Positions 35,327-43,890 of a DNA stretch of 64,000 nt are shown here, piece by piece. The stretch is from Planctomycetaceae bacterium (GTDB taxonomy: Bacteria; Planctomycetota; Planctomycetia; Planctomycetales; Planctomycetaceae): contig JAWKTX010000002.1 in assembly GCA_041398825.1 (NCBI GenBank), positions 124,001-188,000 of the forward strand, read 5' to 3'. Positions within the stretch are counted from its first letter, which is position 1. Each line of letters begins with the position of its first letter. A model generated the notes under the pieces. It saw only the letters and a list, made by a program, of their open reading frames with translations, was not told where the DNA came from and made no database searches. The translations under genes and the position numbers were made by a program.

Positions 35327-36238
35327 ATGCAGAATCGCGAGACGAGGCCGACAGTCTGGCAATGCCCGGACTGGCCGCTGCGCGCGACGGTGTCTTTGGT
35401 TTTCGCTGCAACAGTGGCGTTTGCTTTCCGGGATTTCCTGGCCGAATGTGTTTCCAGGTGGGCGACCGAACCCCAGTACTCTCACGGTTACCTTATCCCT
35501 TTTATGTCAGTGGGTCTTGGCTGGTTTCGCCGGGATCGAGTGCTGGCGGGACTGGCGCGAAGTTCGTTCTGGGGATTGTTTCTGCTGATTCCCGGCGCTG
35601 GAATGCATCTGCTTGCCAACTACATGTACTTCGCTCCACTGGACGGGCTGGCACTTCTTTTTGTGCTGGTGGGCGGCGTTCTTCTGATATGGGGACGGCG
35701 GCTGTTTGTGGGAATCTGGCCTGCGGTTTTGTTCCCTGGCTTTATGATGCCGCTGCCTTATGAACTCGAACACGCGATGTCTGCCCCACTCCAAATGCTG
35801 GGTGCCAGCGAAGCTGCGTTTTACATTCAGACTTGCGGCATTCCTGCCATTGCTCAGGGAAATACCATTCTGATGGGTGATACGCAGCTGGGTGTCGAAG
35901 AAGCCTGCAGCGGATTACGCATGCTGATGGTATTCACGGCAATCTCCGTTTCAGTTGTCATTCTCAGCAAGCGACCGCGATGGGAACGAATGGTCATCCT
36001 GTTCAGTGCAGTGCCGATTGCTCTGATCTGCAACATCGCTCGGATTGTCGCAACAGCCATCGCCCATCATTACCTCGGACAGCAGACGGCAGATCTCGTC
36101 TTTCATGATCTGAGTGGCTGGTTGATGATTCCCATGGGGCTGGGATTGCTGTTGGCAGCCATGAAAACCTTCGACTGGTTGTTTGTTGAAGTCAGGAACC
36201 AGTCACCGGCGCTGGGCATCACGGGAGTCTCAGCATGA
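35327..36238 (+). CDS. exosortase (transpeptidase for PEP-CTERM proteins)
   Basis: A 303-residue membrane enzyme with about eight hydrophobic helices. It carries the family catalytic triad: Cys194 in EEACSGLRML, Arg239 in ICNIARIV and His260 in FHDLSGW. The conserved SHGYLIPF loop in the N-terminal half is also present. Exosortases cut PEP-CTERM tails at the membrane, like sortases in Gram-positive bacteria. The stop codon overlaps the EpsI-like gene (ATGA), and a TPR gene follows. Its substrates probably include the PEP-CTERM proteins encoded at 29692 and 33928. Confidence 0.93.
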   Translation: MQNRETRPTVWQCPDWPLRATVSLVFAATVAFAFRDFLAECVSRWATEPQYSHGYLIPFMSVGLGWFRRDRVLAGLARSSFWGLFLLIPGAGMHLLANYMYFAPLDGLALLFVLVGGVLLIWGRRLFVGIWPAVLFPGFMMPLPYELEHAMSAPLQMLGASEAAFYIQTCGIPAIAQGNTILMGDTQLGVEEACSGLRMLMVFTAISVSVVILSKRPRWERMVILFSAVPIALICNIARIVATAIAHHYLGQQTADLVFHDLSGWLMIPMGLGLLLAAMKTFDWLFVEVRNQSPALGITGVSA

Positions 36239-37002
36239 ACGCAGCGACGCTTTCTGCGCAGTCAACTTCGCCAATTGCTTCACCGTCGTCGATCCCTGCA
36301 ACCGGGGGCAGCGCTGATGGATTCGCTGCAGGGATACCATCAGCCATTGAGACAGCTCCTGTCAGAGAATTCCTGCTGCTGGGGTCTGGAATCGTTATCG
36401 TCCTTGCCTGCGCGATTGCAGATTATGTTCTCAAAGCGCAAACCAGCGATCCATTCTATCTGCAGCAGGCTGCCGAACGCATTCAGAACCTTCCGGCAAC
36501 GATTGGTGACTGGACTTCGACTGACGGCGAAATCAGTGATCGTGAAAAGAGGCTCGCCGATATCGAAGGTTCTCTGCGGCGCGAATATCGACACCGATCG
36601 ACAGGCTACAGCGTCATGCTTACGATCATCAGCGGTAAAGCCGGTCCGATGACGGTCCATCCGCCAACAGCCTGCTTTCAGGGAATTGGATATTCCATCC
36701 GGAGTGTTCCGACAGTTGCCGTGGTTCGGGATGCGACCGGCACCTCATCAGAACTCAATCGCGCTTCCTTCTCCCGCGAAGAAAACGATCTTTCAGAAGT
36801 CGTGCGTGTCTTCTGGGGATGGAGCTCCGATGGTAACTGGCAATCGCCTGCGAACCCTCGTTTTGCTTTCCGTGGTCAGACTGGGCTTTACAAGCTTTAT
36901 GTGGTGGACCGATCGAGTGGCGGATCAAACGACCTGCAACAAGCCGAAGCCTTTCTGCACGATGCCCTGCCGGTTATCCGTGAAACGCTGGGAGCTGATT
37001 AA
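36235..37002 (+). CDS. exosortase-associated EpsI-family protein
   Basis: A 255-residue protein. One N-terminal transmembrane helix (LLLGSGIVIVLACAIADYVL) is followed by the EpsI/DUF3485 domain with the motifs LPATIGDWTSTD and VHPPTACFQGIGY, the latter containing the conserved His-Cys pair. EpsI proteins are almost always encoded beside exosortases and are sometimes fused to them. The exact role is unknown, but they are required for export or assembly in EPS systems. The gene overlaps the exosortase stop by 4 bp. Confidence 0.9.
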   Translation: MNAATLSAQSTSPIASPSSIPATGGSADGFAAGIPSAIETAPVREFLLLGSGIVIVLACAIADYVLKAQTSDPFYLQQAAERIQNLPATIGDWTSTDGEISDREKRLADIEGSLRREYRHRSTGYSVMLTIISGKAGPMTVHPPTACFQGIGYSIRSVPTVAVVRDATGTSSELNRASFSREENDLSEVVRVFWGWSSDGNWQSPANPRFAFRGQTGLYKLYVVDRSSGGSNDLQQAEAFLHDALPVIRETLGAD

Positions 37003-37005
37003 ATC

Positions 37006-39753
37006 ATGGCAGATACGTGTACCTACACGGTCCGAAGGACTTTAAATCCCCGAGCAGCCATTATTCTGGTCTGCCTGATGTTCGGGGCCACGATTGCGGT
37101 GCGAAAAATCCATGGTCGTCAGTTCGGAAAGACGGTCACGTTCTTACGCGAATCCGCCATGAAAGCTGTTGACGCCCGGGATTACCCGCGCGCGGCGAAT
37201 CTTCTGAATCAGTATTTGTCAATGCGTCATTCGGACATCGAAGCCCGTGAAACATTGTCGACGATTCTGCAGGACGAAATCGGAACTCTGGCGGCGCTTC
37301 AAGGTGCGTTCCGAATCAATGAAGACCTGCTTCGCGACAATGTGCCACAGTCTGACCTTCGCATGCGGCAGGCCCGTCTGGCGATGAAACTGCGAAAATT
37401 ATCGGACGCGGATGCTCACCTGCATGTCCTGCAGTCGGCTGAGCCAAACTCAGCGGAAGTCTGGACCATGTCCGGTGAAGTGGCCATCGCGCTGCGGCAG
37501 TACGATAGGGCGGACCGGTTCCTGCAGACGGCAATCGGCTGTGACAAACCGTTGCCGCGTTCGTTTTCGCTGCTGAACGAAGTCTCGCGCATTCGCAATG
37601 CCGACTTCGAAGACGTCCGGGAAGCACGCGAACGTCTGAATTTGATGATTAAGCGTTGCCAGTCCCCTGAAGCGTTTGCTCTGCGCGCGGCATGGTTGCT
37701 TGAACACGGCGAGGTGGACGCGGCCGCCGCTGATCTCTGGTCCGGACTTCGCATAGACGCAGCTCATCTTCAATTGAATCAGCTGCTTGTTCATGTCTGC
37801 CAGCTGGCCGAGGATCGTCGGGGCGAACACGACAGCGAACTCATCGCCGCCGCCGCCCGACACTTTGAAAGTTGCCTGAAATTAAATCCGGGCCAGCCGC
37901 GGTTTGTCATGAATCTCGCCACGGTGCAGTGGATGGATGGTGATCGCAGCAGGACCATTGGCACACTGGAAGACGGCATCCGCAATATGCCGCGCGTTTT
38001 TGCGCTCCATCGTCTTCTGGTTGAATACCTGCTAAATGACGGGCAGATTGCGAAAGCCAGAAACGTCATGCGTCAGTTGCCCGTTGGAGCACTTCCTCGT
38101 TCCGACATCGCCTATTTGCAGGGGCGGGTTCTTATGTCGGAAGGCCAGTGGAAGGAAGCAGAGTCGCTGCTGGACCAGGCAGTTTCATTCGCTGATAAGT
38201 CGTCTTCGACACTCACACGGGCAAGACTGGCTCTCGCCATCGCAAAACGTAACAGCGGACGTGAACTGTCGACGATGGATGTTTACCGAACGGTGCTGAC
38301 AGACCGACCGGACTCAATTGATGGACGCCTTGGCAAAGCTGCCGCACTGGTCAGTTCAAATCAGACGGAACTGGCGATTGCAGAGTACAAACAGCTGCTT
38401 CATGTGCCGGGCGTGGCGCCTTACCTTGCCAGCATGATGATTGAATACAACCTGCAGCGTCCCGCTGGTCTGCGTCAATGGGACGATGTTCAGGCACTGA
38501 TCAGCGATCAGGCTGCCGTTATCACCGATCCTCTGCAGCGAGCGCTGCTTCAGGCTGATTTTCAAATGGCCACCGGCAATATTACGGCGGCTCTGCGATT
38601 ACTGGATCAGATGTCCGTTCAGTTTCAGAACAGTCCGGAAATGTCGGCTGCATTGGCACGCATTGATGGCGCTTTGAATTCGACACTGCAGGACCGATTG
38701 CGTTCGATTCTCAAAGATTCACCCGCCAATCCCGAAGCGCACGCTGCTTTGATCCGACTCCAGCTGGCTCAGGGCGAAACAGATGCCGTCGAACAATGGA
38801 TGAAGGATCTTGTGGCGGGCAGGATGGCTCGCGGTATACAGGGAGATCAGGCAAAGTTGATTCTGGTTCGCGCTCTTCAGCTGGCCACACTGTGGGAGAC
38901 GCGTCGTTCGATGAATCATCCGCATCATCTGGTCCGGAATGCAGAGATCAAAGGATGGCTTAACGAGCGAGCGATTCAGTTGAGTCAGGAATTGACAGAA
39001 CGCATGCGAGACAACGAACCTCTTCTGGTTCGACAGCTGGCATCAGCCGGACGCGTCAACGAAGCGGTCGACATTATTCGGCGATCCGCTCAGCAATCCC
39101 CCGTCCGGTGCGCCCTGAACTGCCTGGAATATGTACGCTTTCAAAGCGATCGCGAACAGGCCGTTGTATTCGCAGGTGATCAGATGATGAACCTGATTAC
39201 ACGGGAACCAGGCAATATGACTCTTCGTACACTGTACGCCGAGATCCTGTTGTATGACGATCAGACTGAAGCCGCGCTTCAGGTACTTCAGCCGGTGGTG
39301 GCTCACGACGAAACACAGGTCTTCGCGATGGCTCGCCTTGCGTGGATCTATGCAGGGCAAATGGAACAGACGGTCGCTGCGGTATCGGGGACGGATGGAG
39401 TGACGGGGACGGATGGAAAGACGGCAGCTGCCCTGGTTCAGAGAGCCCTCCGTTTCGATCCGCAAAACACCACCCTTCAGACATCTGAAATGCGAGTGCT
39501 GCTGGCAAGCGGGGATGATCAGCAGGTTGTCAACATTGGCGAACGGCTCACGCGCAGCGATTCCATTCCCAGCGCGGCATTCGTCTACTATGCGATTGCA
39601 CTTCGCAGGCTGAACCGCATCGAAGAAGCTCGCATTACTGCTCTGATGGCCCGCGAACAAGCCGACAGCGACCCGCTTCTGCCAGCAGACAAACGTCTTC
39701 TGGAATCCGTTCTGCAGTCGCTGGACGCCCGTTCCACGGCCATCGTGAACTGA
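37006..39753 (+). CDS. large TPR protein of the exosortase operon
   Basis: A 915-residue protein with one N-terminal membrane helix (AAIILVCLMFGATIAV, about 17-32). After it come many TPR-like helix pairs (YPRAANLLNQYLSMR, QYDRADRFLQTAI, KEAESLLDQAVSF and further copies to the C-terminus). It begins 3 bp after the EpsI-like stop, so it is part of that operon. The layout recalls the TPR partner (PrsT-like) of proteobacterial exosortase systems, which may scaffold assembly; the assignment is by context. A Gly-Thr-Asp-Gly tandem duplication near 39387-39417 is encoded by an 18 bp repeat. Confidence 0.85.
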   Translation: MADTCTYTVRRTLNPRAAIILVCLMFGATIAVRKIHGRQFGKTVTFLRESAMKAVDARDYPRAANLLNQYLSMRHSDIEARETLSTILQDEIGTLAALQGAFRINEDLLRDNVPQSDLRMRQARLAMKLRKLSDADAHLHVLQSAEPNSAEVWTMSGEVAIALRQYDRADRFLQTAIGCDKPLPRSFSLLNEVSRIRNADFEDVREARERLNLMIKRCQSPEAFALRAAWLLEHGEVDAAAADLWSGLRIDAAHLQLNQLLVHVCQLAEDRRGEHDSELIAAAARHFESCLKLNPGQPRFVMNLATVQWMDGDRSRTIGTLEDGIRNMPRVFALHRLLVEYLLNDGQIAKARNVMRQLPVGALPRSDIAYLQGRVLMSEGQWKEAESLLDQAVSFADKSSSTLTRARLALAIAKRNSGRELSTMDVYRTVLTDRPDSIDGRLGKAAALVSSNQTELAIAEYKQLLHVPGVAPYLASMMIEYNLQRPAGLRQWDDVQALISDQAAVITDPLQRALLQADFQMATGNITAALRLLDQMSVQFQNSPEMSAALARIDGALNSTLQDRLRSILKDSPANPEAHAALIRLQLAQGETDAVEQWMKDLVAGRMARGIQGDQAKLILVRALQLATLWETRRSMNHPHHLVRNAEIKGWLNERAIQLSQELTERMRDNEPLLVRQLASAGRVNEAVDIIRRSAQQSPVRCALNCLEYVRFQSDREQAVVFAGDQMMNLITREPGNMTLRTLYAEILLYDDQTEAALQVLQPVVAHDETQVFAMARLAWIYAGQMEQTVAAVSGTDGVTGTDGKTAAALVQRALRFDPQNTTLQTSEMRVLLASGDDQQVVNIGERLTRSDSIPSAAFVYYAIALRRLNRIEEARITALMAREQADSDPLLPADKRLLESVLQSLDARSTAIVN
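39387..39422 (+). repeat. 18 bp tandem duplication inside the TPR gene
   Basis: GGGGACGGATGGA occurs at 39387-39399 and 39405-39417 with a period of 18 bp, giving the in-frame six-residue repeat GTDGVT / GTDGKT in a linker between TPR helices. The copies are nearly identical, so the duplication is probably recent. Confidence 0.7.
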
Positions 39754-39896
39754 ATTGCCTCGGCGGGCTTGCGAGCCTCAGGTTGTTTCCAGCGTGAGTC
39801 GTGGCTGTTTTCTCATCCGTTGCCTACTATGCCTGAGCAACCAGCATGAAACCTGTGTTTCCAGGTGCTGGGTTTCCATCTGTTCGGATTCGCTTC

Positions 39897-39901
39897 AGGA
39901 G
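39897..39901 (+). promoter_or_regulatory. ribosome-binding site deciding the ABM start
   Basis: AGGAG (continuing AGG) lies eight bases before the GTG at 39910. This favours that start over the GTG at 39865. Confidence 0.65.
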
Positions 39902-39909
39902 AGGCATTT

Positions 39910-40197
39910 GTGGTTGATATCACCGTAATTCTGACTGTCAAATCGAGCGATGATGTCGAAAAGGTTCGACAGTTACTGGTTCAGCAGGCGATTCTTTCCC
40001 GCCAGGAACCCGGCTGTGAACGCTTTGAAGTTTACGAAAGCAGTTCCACTGAACGGACATTTATTCTGATCGAGCGATGGGTGAATCAGGACGCTCTGGA
40101 TGTTCATCGTACGGCCCATGCATTCACAACAGTGTATGCCCCGCAGGTGCTGCCGTTGGTCGACCGGGTTCCCTATGTTTGTTCGCGCGTTGAGTAG
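39910..40197 (+). CDS. antibiotic biosynthesis monooxygenase (ABM) family protein
   Basis: A 95-residue protein of the dimeric alpha+beta barrel fold, with strand VVDITVILTVK, the helix pair VRQLLVQQAILSRQEPGCERFEV, the strand TFILIERWVNQDALDVHR and a final VLPLVDRVPY. ABM-fold proteins include small monooxygenases and quinone-related or aldehyde-detoxifying enzymes. The specific substrate cannot be named. The GTG start has AGGAG eight bases upstream. It is convergent with the RimK-like gene, with repeat copy 3 between them. Confidence 0.82.
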   Translation: MVDITVILTVKSSDDVEKVRQLLVQQAILSRQEPGCERFEVYESSSTERTFILIERWVNQDALDVHRTAHAFTTVYAPQVLPLVDRVPYVCSRVE

Positions 40198-40283
40198 TCC
40201 CGGAATCGCCCGACGACTTTCTGACCGAGGTTCACAGAATGTCACGCCCTTTGGGTCTCAGGTTCAGTCTGAACTGAACTGAA

Positions 40284-40379
40284 AGCCTGTTGAAAAACGG
40301 GACTGGCTCGAGCAGGAGACCTTAAAATATGATGGTTTCCAGTCGCCCTGAGTGCTTGCCCCGGTTCTTCAACGGACAG
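40284..40379 (-). repeat. palindromic dispersed repeat, copy 3 (96 bp)
   Basis: Begins AGCCTGTTGAAAAACGGGAC and ends CGGTTCTTCAACGGACAG, immediately followed by the stop codon (40380) of the minus-strand RimK-like gene. It has the same orientation and length as copies 1 and 2 and the same inner palindrome. On the minus strand the outer stem is followed by TTTTTC, so terminator activity is likely. Confidence 0.85.
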
Positions 40380-41594
40380 CTAAGACGAACCACTTTCTTT
40401 TTCTTTGACCACGGCAGAATTTGTCAGCTTACGAACTCGAGGACGCCGTTTCGCCTGCGCTTTTTGGGGAACCATGTCCCGCATGGCATCCAGTTTTCCA
40501 AAGCACAATAAACGGTCATGCGCTTCGAAGGTGCGGCTGATTTTGGGATTCGGGATGACGCTGGTTCCGCGATAAAGTGTCAGGACATTGATATCCAGCT
40601 CTCTGAGTCCCGATTCAGCGATGGTCCGCCCGATGTATTCAGAGCCTTCGGGTATATGGAGTTCGGCAACTCCATAACCCCGACTGACGGTCAGCCGCTG
40701 ACGCACATCCAGCTCGGGAAAGTCGACCTGCGCGGCGATATACTCGATGATTGCCCCCGCGATATCCAGCCTGGTAGCTTGTTCAATTCCTTCAAGGCCA
40801 GGCGAAGAGTTCACCTCCATCACCTGTGGCCCATCCTTGCCTTCCAGCATGTCCACTCCGCCAATTCGCAGCCCCATAATCTGTGCTGCGCGGACCGCAG
40901 TTTCCTGATATTCTTCGGGCAACTGAACTGCTTCGACTGAACCACCACGATGCACGTTGCTTCGGAATTCGTCGCCCCTGGCAACGCGTCGCATCGCCGC
41001 TACGACGCGGTCTCCGACAACGATAGCGCGGATGTCGCGCCCTTTGCTTTCGGCGACAAATCTCTGTATCAAAACGTTTTGTCGGGTACTCTGGAGCGTT
41101 TCAACGATGGCTTCTGCCACTTTGGTTGTTTCTGCCAGAATAACGCCGATCCCCTGAGTTCCTTCCAGCAGTTTGATAACAACAGGAGCCCCGCCCACGC
41201 GTTCAATCGCGGGCAGGACATCTGCGCGATTACGTGCAAAAGTTGTATCCGGAATTCCGATATGGTGGCGTGCCAGAATCTGAAAACTTCGAAGCTTATC
41301 TCTTGAATTACTGATGCCCGCCGATGAATTACCGCAGAAAACGTCCATCTGCTCGAACTGCCTGACAACGGCCGTGCCAAAGTAGGTGATGGATGCGCCG
41401 ATGCGGGGCAAAGCTGCGTCGAACCGGCCGAGCGGTTTGCCTTTGAAGGTCAGTGATGGCTCTCCGGCTTTCAGATCGATGGAGAATCGCAGGGTGTCGA
41501 ATACGCGAACGGAATGACCACGCACAACCGCTGCCTCACGCAGGCGGCGAGTGCTGTAGCATCTGTGACTCCGCGACAAAATGGCGAGTTTCAT
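40380..41594 (-). CDS. RimK-like ATP-grasp ligase fused to an RCK_C (TrkA-C) domain
   Basis: A 404-residue protein. Residues 1-90 are the RimK pre-ATP-grasp domain (AILSRSHRCYSTRRLREAA). Residues about 95-290 are the ATP-grasp fold with VIKLLEGTQGIGV, the VEAVQLP region and the metal-binding VMEVNSSPGLEGIE motif. Residues about 304-376 match an RCK_C domain (YGVAELHIPEGSEYIGRTI, AHDRLLCFG), normally a ligand-sensing module of K+ channels and transporters. The last ~25 residues are basic. RimK-type enzymes add glutamates to the C-terminus of ribosomal protein S6 or other proteins. The RCK_C part may make the ligase respond to a nucleotide or ion (inference). The probable retropepsin partner is divergent, at 42078. 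Confidence 0.9.
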   Translation of the reverse strand: MKLAILSRSHRCYSTRRLREAAVVRGHSVRVFDTLRFSIDLKAGEPSLTFKGKPLGRFDAALPRIGASITYFGTAVVRQFEQMDVFCGNSSAGISNSRDKLRSFQILARHHIGIPDTTFARNRADVLPAIERVGGAPVVIKLLEGTQGIGVILAETTKVAEAIVETLQSTRQNVLIQRFVAESKGRDIRAIVVGDRVVAAMRRVARGDEFRSNVHRGGSVEAVQLPEEYQETAVRAAQIMGLRIGGVDMLEGKDGPQVMEVNSSPGLEGIEQATRLDIAGAIIEYIAAQVDFPELDVRQRLTVSRGYGVAELHIPEGSEYIGRTIAESGLRELDINVLTLYRGTSVIPNPKISRTFEAHDRLLCFGKLDAMRDMVPQKAQAKRRPRVRKLTNSAVVKEKESGSS

Positions 41595-42077
41595 GAAACG
41601 ATTTCTAAAGACAAGTCAGTATCTGATCAGGCAGAATCAAGCAAGGACGAGTAAACTGTGTATCGCTGTCAGCGTACTGGCGATTGAGAGCCGGATCTTT
41701 CGAAACTTCGAACAGGGGCATCAGGTGTAGGTGGACGTGAGAAAAGGAATCGACCGAATGGCTGCCTGTATTGGGAAGAATCTGCCTGCATTCATCATCA
41801 GAACCGAACAAACTCATGCTGACATGTTCACGGATGAACTCAAACCGGAGATCCCCAACTTCGTACGCTTTTCACCTCATTCTCGTTCCTGCGCGTCGTA
41901 CCATTCTTCTGGCGGGCCGAGTTTCACGATCCTTCATAAGCCCCGGACAATGGCTATAATCGATTCGGTGGATCCACAGTCGACCAACAAAAGACATTTG
42001 TGCCGGAATGGCTGATGAACAGCAGGACGACATGTCAGATTGCGAGACGCGAGTGAGGCTCAGGGAGTTACCAGACA
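41595..42077. other. divergent intergenic region between RimK-like and RimB-like genes
   Basis: About 480 bp shared by two divergent genes of related function. Short frames here lack recognisable features. It likely contains both promoters, but I see no clear operator. Confidence 0.5.
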
Positions 42078-42590
42078 ATGACCGACAGGAAGCGGCGCCG
42101 GCGAATCATCGGTTGGCGTGAATGGGTCGCACTGCCCGATCTTGGGATTCGTCAGATCAAGGCAAAGGTTGATACTGGAGCAAGATCGTCGGCCATTCAT
42201 GCCTCGGAACTGGAACGCTTTGAAGTTGATGGGAAGCCATGGATTCGATTTCAGGTCTTTCCGCAGCAAACCCACGACGACGCTGGTACAACTGCCTCGG
42301 CCCCGATTCTTGACGAACGTTTAGTACGCAGTTCAAGTGGGCGAGCTTCATTGCGCATTGTGATCGCGACGACTGTGGTCATTAACAGGCGGTCACACAG
42401 AATCGAAGTCACTCTGGCTAACCGACGTTTAATGGGGTTCCGAATGCTTCTTGGGAGAGAGGCTATTCGAGGGCGTTACCTTGTGGATTCCAGTCAGTCC
42501 TTTCTGACTCACCTGAACCTGACAGATTCAGGCACCGAATCCGAACCGGGAGGATCTGCTAAGAATCTTCCCGATCAACAGTCGCACTGA
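42078..42590 (+). CDS. RimB-like retropepsin-type aspartic protease (ATP-dependent zinc protease family)
   Basis: A 170-residue protein with the core IGWREWVALPDLGI...IKAKVDTGARSSAIH, whose DTGA is the catalytic aspartate motif of retropepsin-like proteases. The second half has RIEVTLANRRLMGFRMLLGREAI, typical of the family formerly named 'ATP-dependent zinc protease' and linked to RimK by genome context. These proteases trim poly-glutamate or other C-terminal tails, so this one probably opposes or matures the product of the RimK-like ligase encoded divergently at 40380. AGGGAG precedes the ATG by about ten bases. Confidence 0.88.
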   Translation: MTDRKRRRRIIGWREWVALPDLGIRQIKAKVDTGARSSAIHASELERFEVDGKPWIRFQVFPQQTHDDAGTTASAPILDERLVRSSSGRASLRIVIATTVVINRRSHRIEVTLANRRLMGFRMLLGREAIRGRYLVDSSQSFLTHLNLTDSGTESEPGGSAKNLPDQQSH

Positions 42591-42620
42591 CGGCGTTCTG
42601 ATTGGTCTGAAAGACATCCT

Positions 42621-43565
42621 TCACGCGGCGCGGGAAGATGATGAATCTTTGCCAGCCACCGGTTGATCGTCAGGGCTCAGGGGAAGCGTAGCTTCTGCGC
42701 ACGACTCCCTCCGTGCAGATTCCATTCGATCCGCTTCGTCGGCTGCTTTCCGAAGCGATTCCTGTCGTTGCTTTTTCCGGCGGCTGAACTGGTTCGCAAA
42801 ATCGATCAGTCCCGGTGCAAATCGTTTGAGTTGGAACAGAGCATGAGCCACAGGAGTAATCAGTACCTGCCGTTTGTTGCGCTCGATCGCTCGGATGGTC
42901 ACTGATGCGACGCGATCCGGCGTCGTACTCATCCATGCCGGAGGTGTCGGGACGGGCCGATCCGGCTTCGGGCTGGCTGCAGATGAATAAAGCGGTGTGA
43001 GAACAGGACCTGGACAAATGGCTGTCACTCCGAGACCGTGTCGTCCGAATTCTGCTCGCAACGATTCCGTGAAACCAATCAATCCGTATTTGCTGGTGTG
43101 ATAACCAGCAAATCGGCCGCCAGCGACAAGTCCGGAAATGCTGCACATATTGACGAGGTGTGTGTCCGGCCGGGAAAGGAGCATTGGCAAAAGTCGATTT
43201 GTGATTCGAAGTGGGGACAGCAGGTTAATATTCATTAGCCAGTCCCATTGCTGCTGCGTCATCAGATCCGTCGGCCCGTAATAGGCGACGCCTGCATTGT
43301 TTATCAGTAGATCCAGCTTTGAGTTGTGGGTACAGAATCGATCCAGCATCGAATCGACAGAGTCGGCCTCAGACAAATCACACGGATAGATGCGGACATT
43401 CGTTCCGGCTTTTCGTAATTCTTTTTGAACCGATTGCAAACCGTCTTCGTTGACGTCAATCAGCGACAGCTGACAGCCTCGGGCAGAAAGTTGCACGGCA
43501 AGTTGTCGCCCGATCCCGGAAGCGGCTCCGGTAAGAAAAACGTGTTTTCCATCAAAATTTCGCAT
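42621..43565 (-). CDS. short-chain dehydrogenase/reductase
   Basis: A 314-residue SDR. The NAD(P)-binding motif TGAASGIG is at residues 12-19, NNAG at 89-92 and the catalytic Tyr155-x3-Lys159 in YHTSK, with Ser142/144 nearby. The C-terminus carries an extra ~60 residues that are basic and then Ser-rich, which is longer than the classical ~250-residue SDR. The substrate is unknown. It is convergent with the RimB-like gene. Confidence 0.92.
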   Translation of the reverse strand: MRNFDGKHVFLTGAASGIGRQLAVQLSARGCQLSLIDVNEDGLQSVQKELRKAGTNVRIYPCDLSEADSVDSMLDRFCTHNSKLDLLINNAGVAYYGPTDLMTQQQWDWLMNINLLSPLRITNRLLPMLLSRPDTHLVNMCSISGLVAGGRFAGYHTSKYGLIGFTESLRAEFGRHGLGVTAICPGPVLTPLYSSAASPKPDRPVPTPPAWMSTTPDRVASVTIRAIERNKRQVLITPVAHALFQLKRFAPGLIDFANQFSRRKKQRQESLRKAADEADRMESARRESCAEATLPLSPDDQPVAGKDSSSSRAA

Positions 43566-43890
43566 ATCCAGTCCTTTGGCGCTCGGGCAGGCGGCCCTCG
43601 TGGCAACTTTGCGTAGAGCAGTTTTCAGCCAGCTTTTAACAGATTTCTTCAGAAAAGTGCATACGTTTTTTACGGACCAGCGCGGCCCAAACAGGTTGCT
43701 GCTGCGTTGTTCTTCGTCGCACGATGCTCTGGGCTCTTTTCAGCCAGCATTTTCTGCACGAGTGAAAAACGAAATCTGTAACTTTTCCAGCCAGGAACCG
43801 CTCTTAATCGACGAACAGCCTCCCCATCGTCAGTTCCGTTTTCAGGCTTTTCGAGTTTGCGGTACTGAGACGACTTCAGACAACGATCCC
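43566..43890. other. divergent intergenic region
   Basis: About 325 bp between the SDR and the ankyrin-like gene. The frame of the latter is open upstream to 43576, but the signal peptide only begins at 43891, so I treat this stretch as non-coding. No promoter element is evident. Confidence 0.45.

Noticed and set aside
43576..43890. N-terminal extension of the ankyrin-like gene
   Set aside because: The frame is open, but the extension would bury the signal peptide 105 residues inside the protein.
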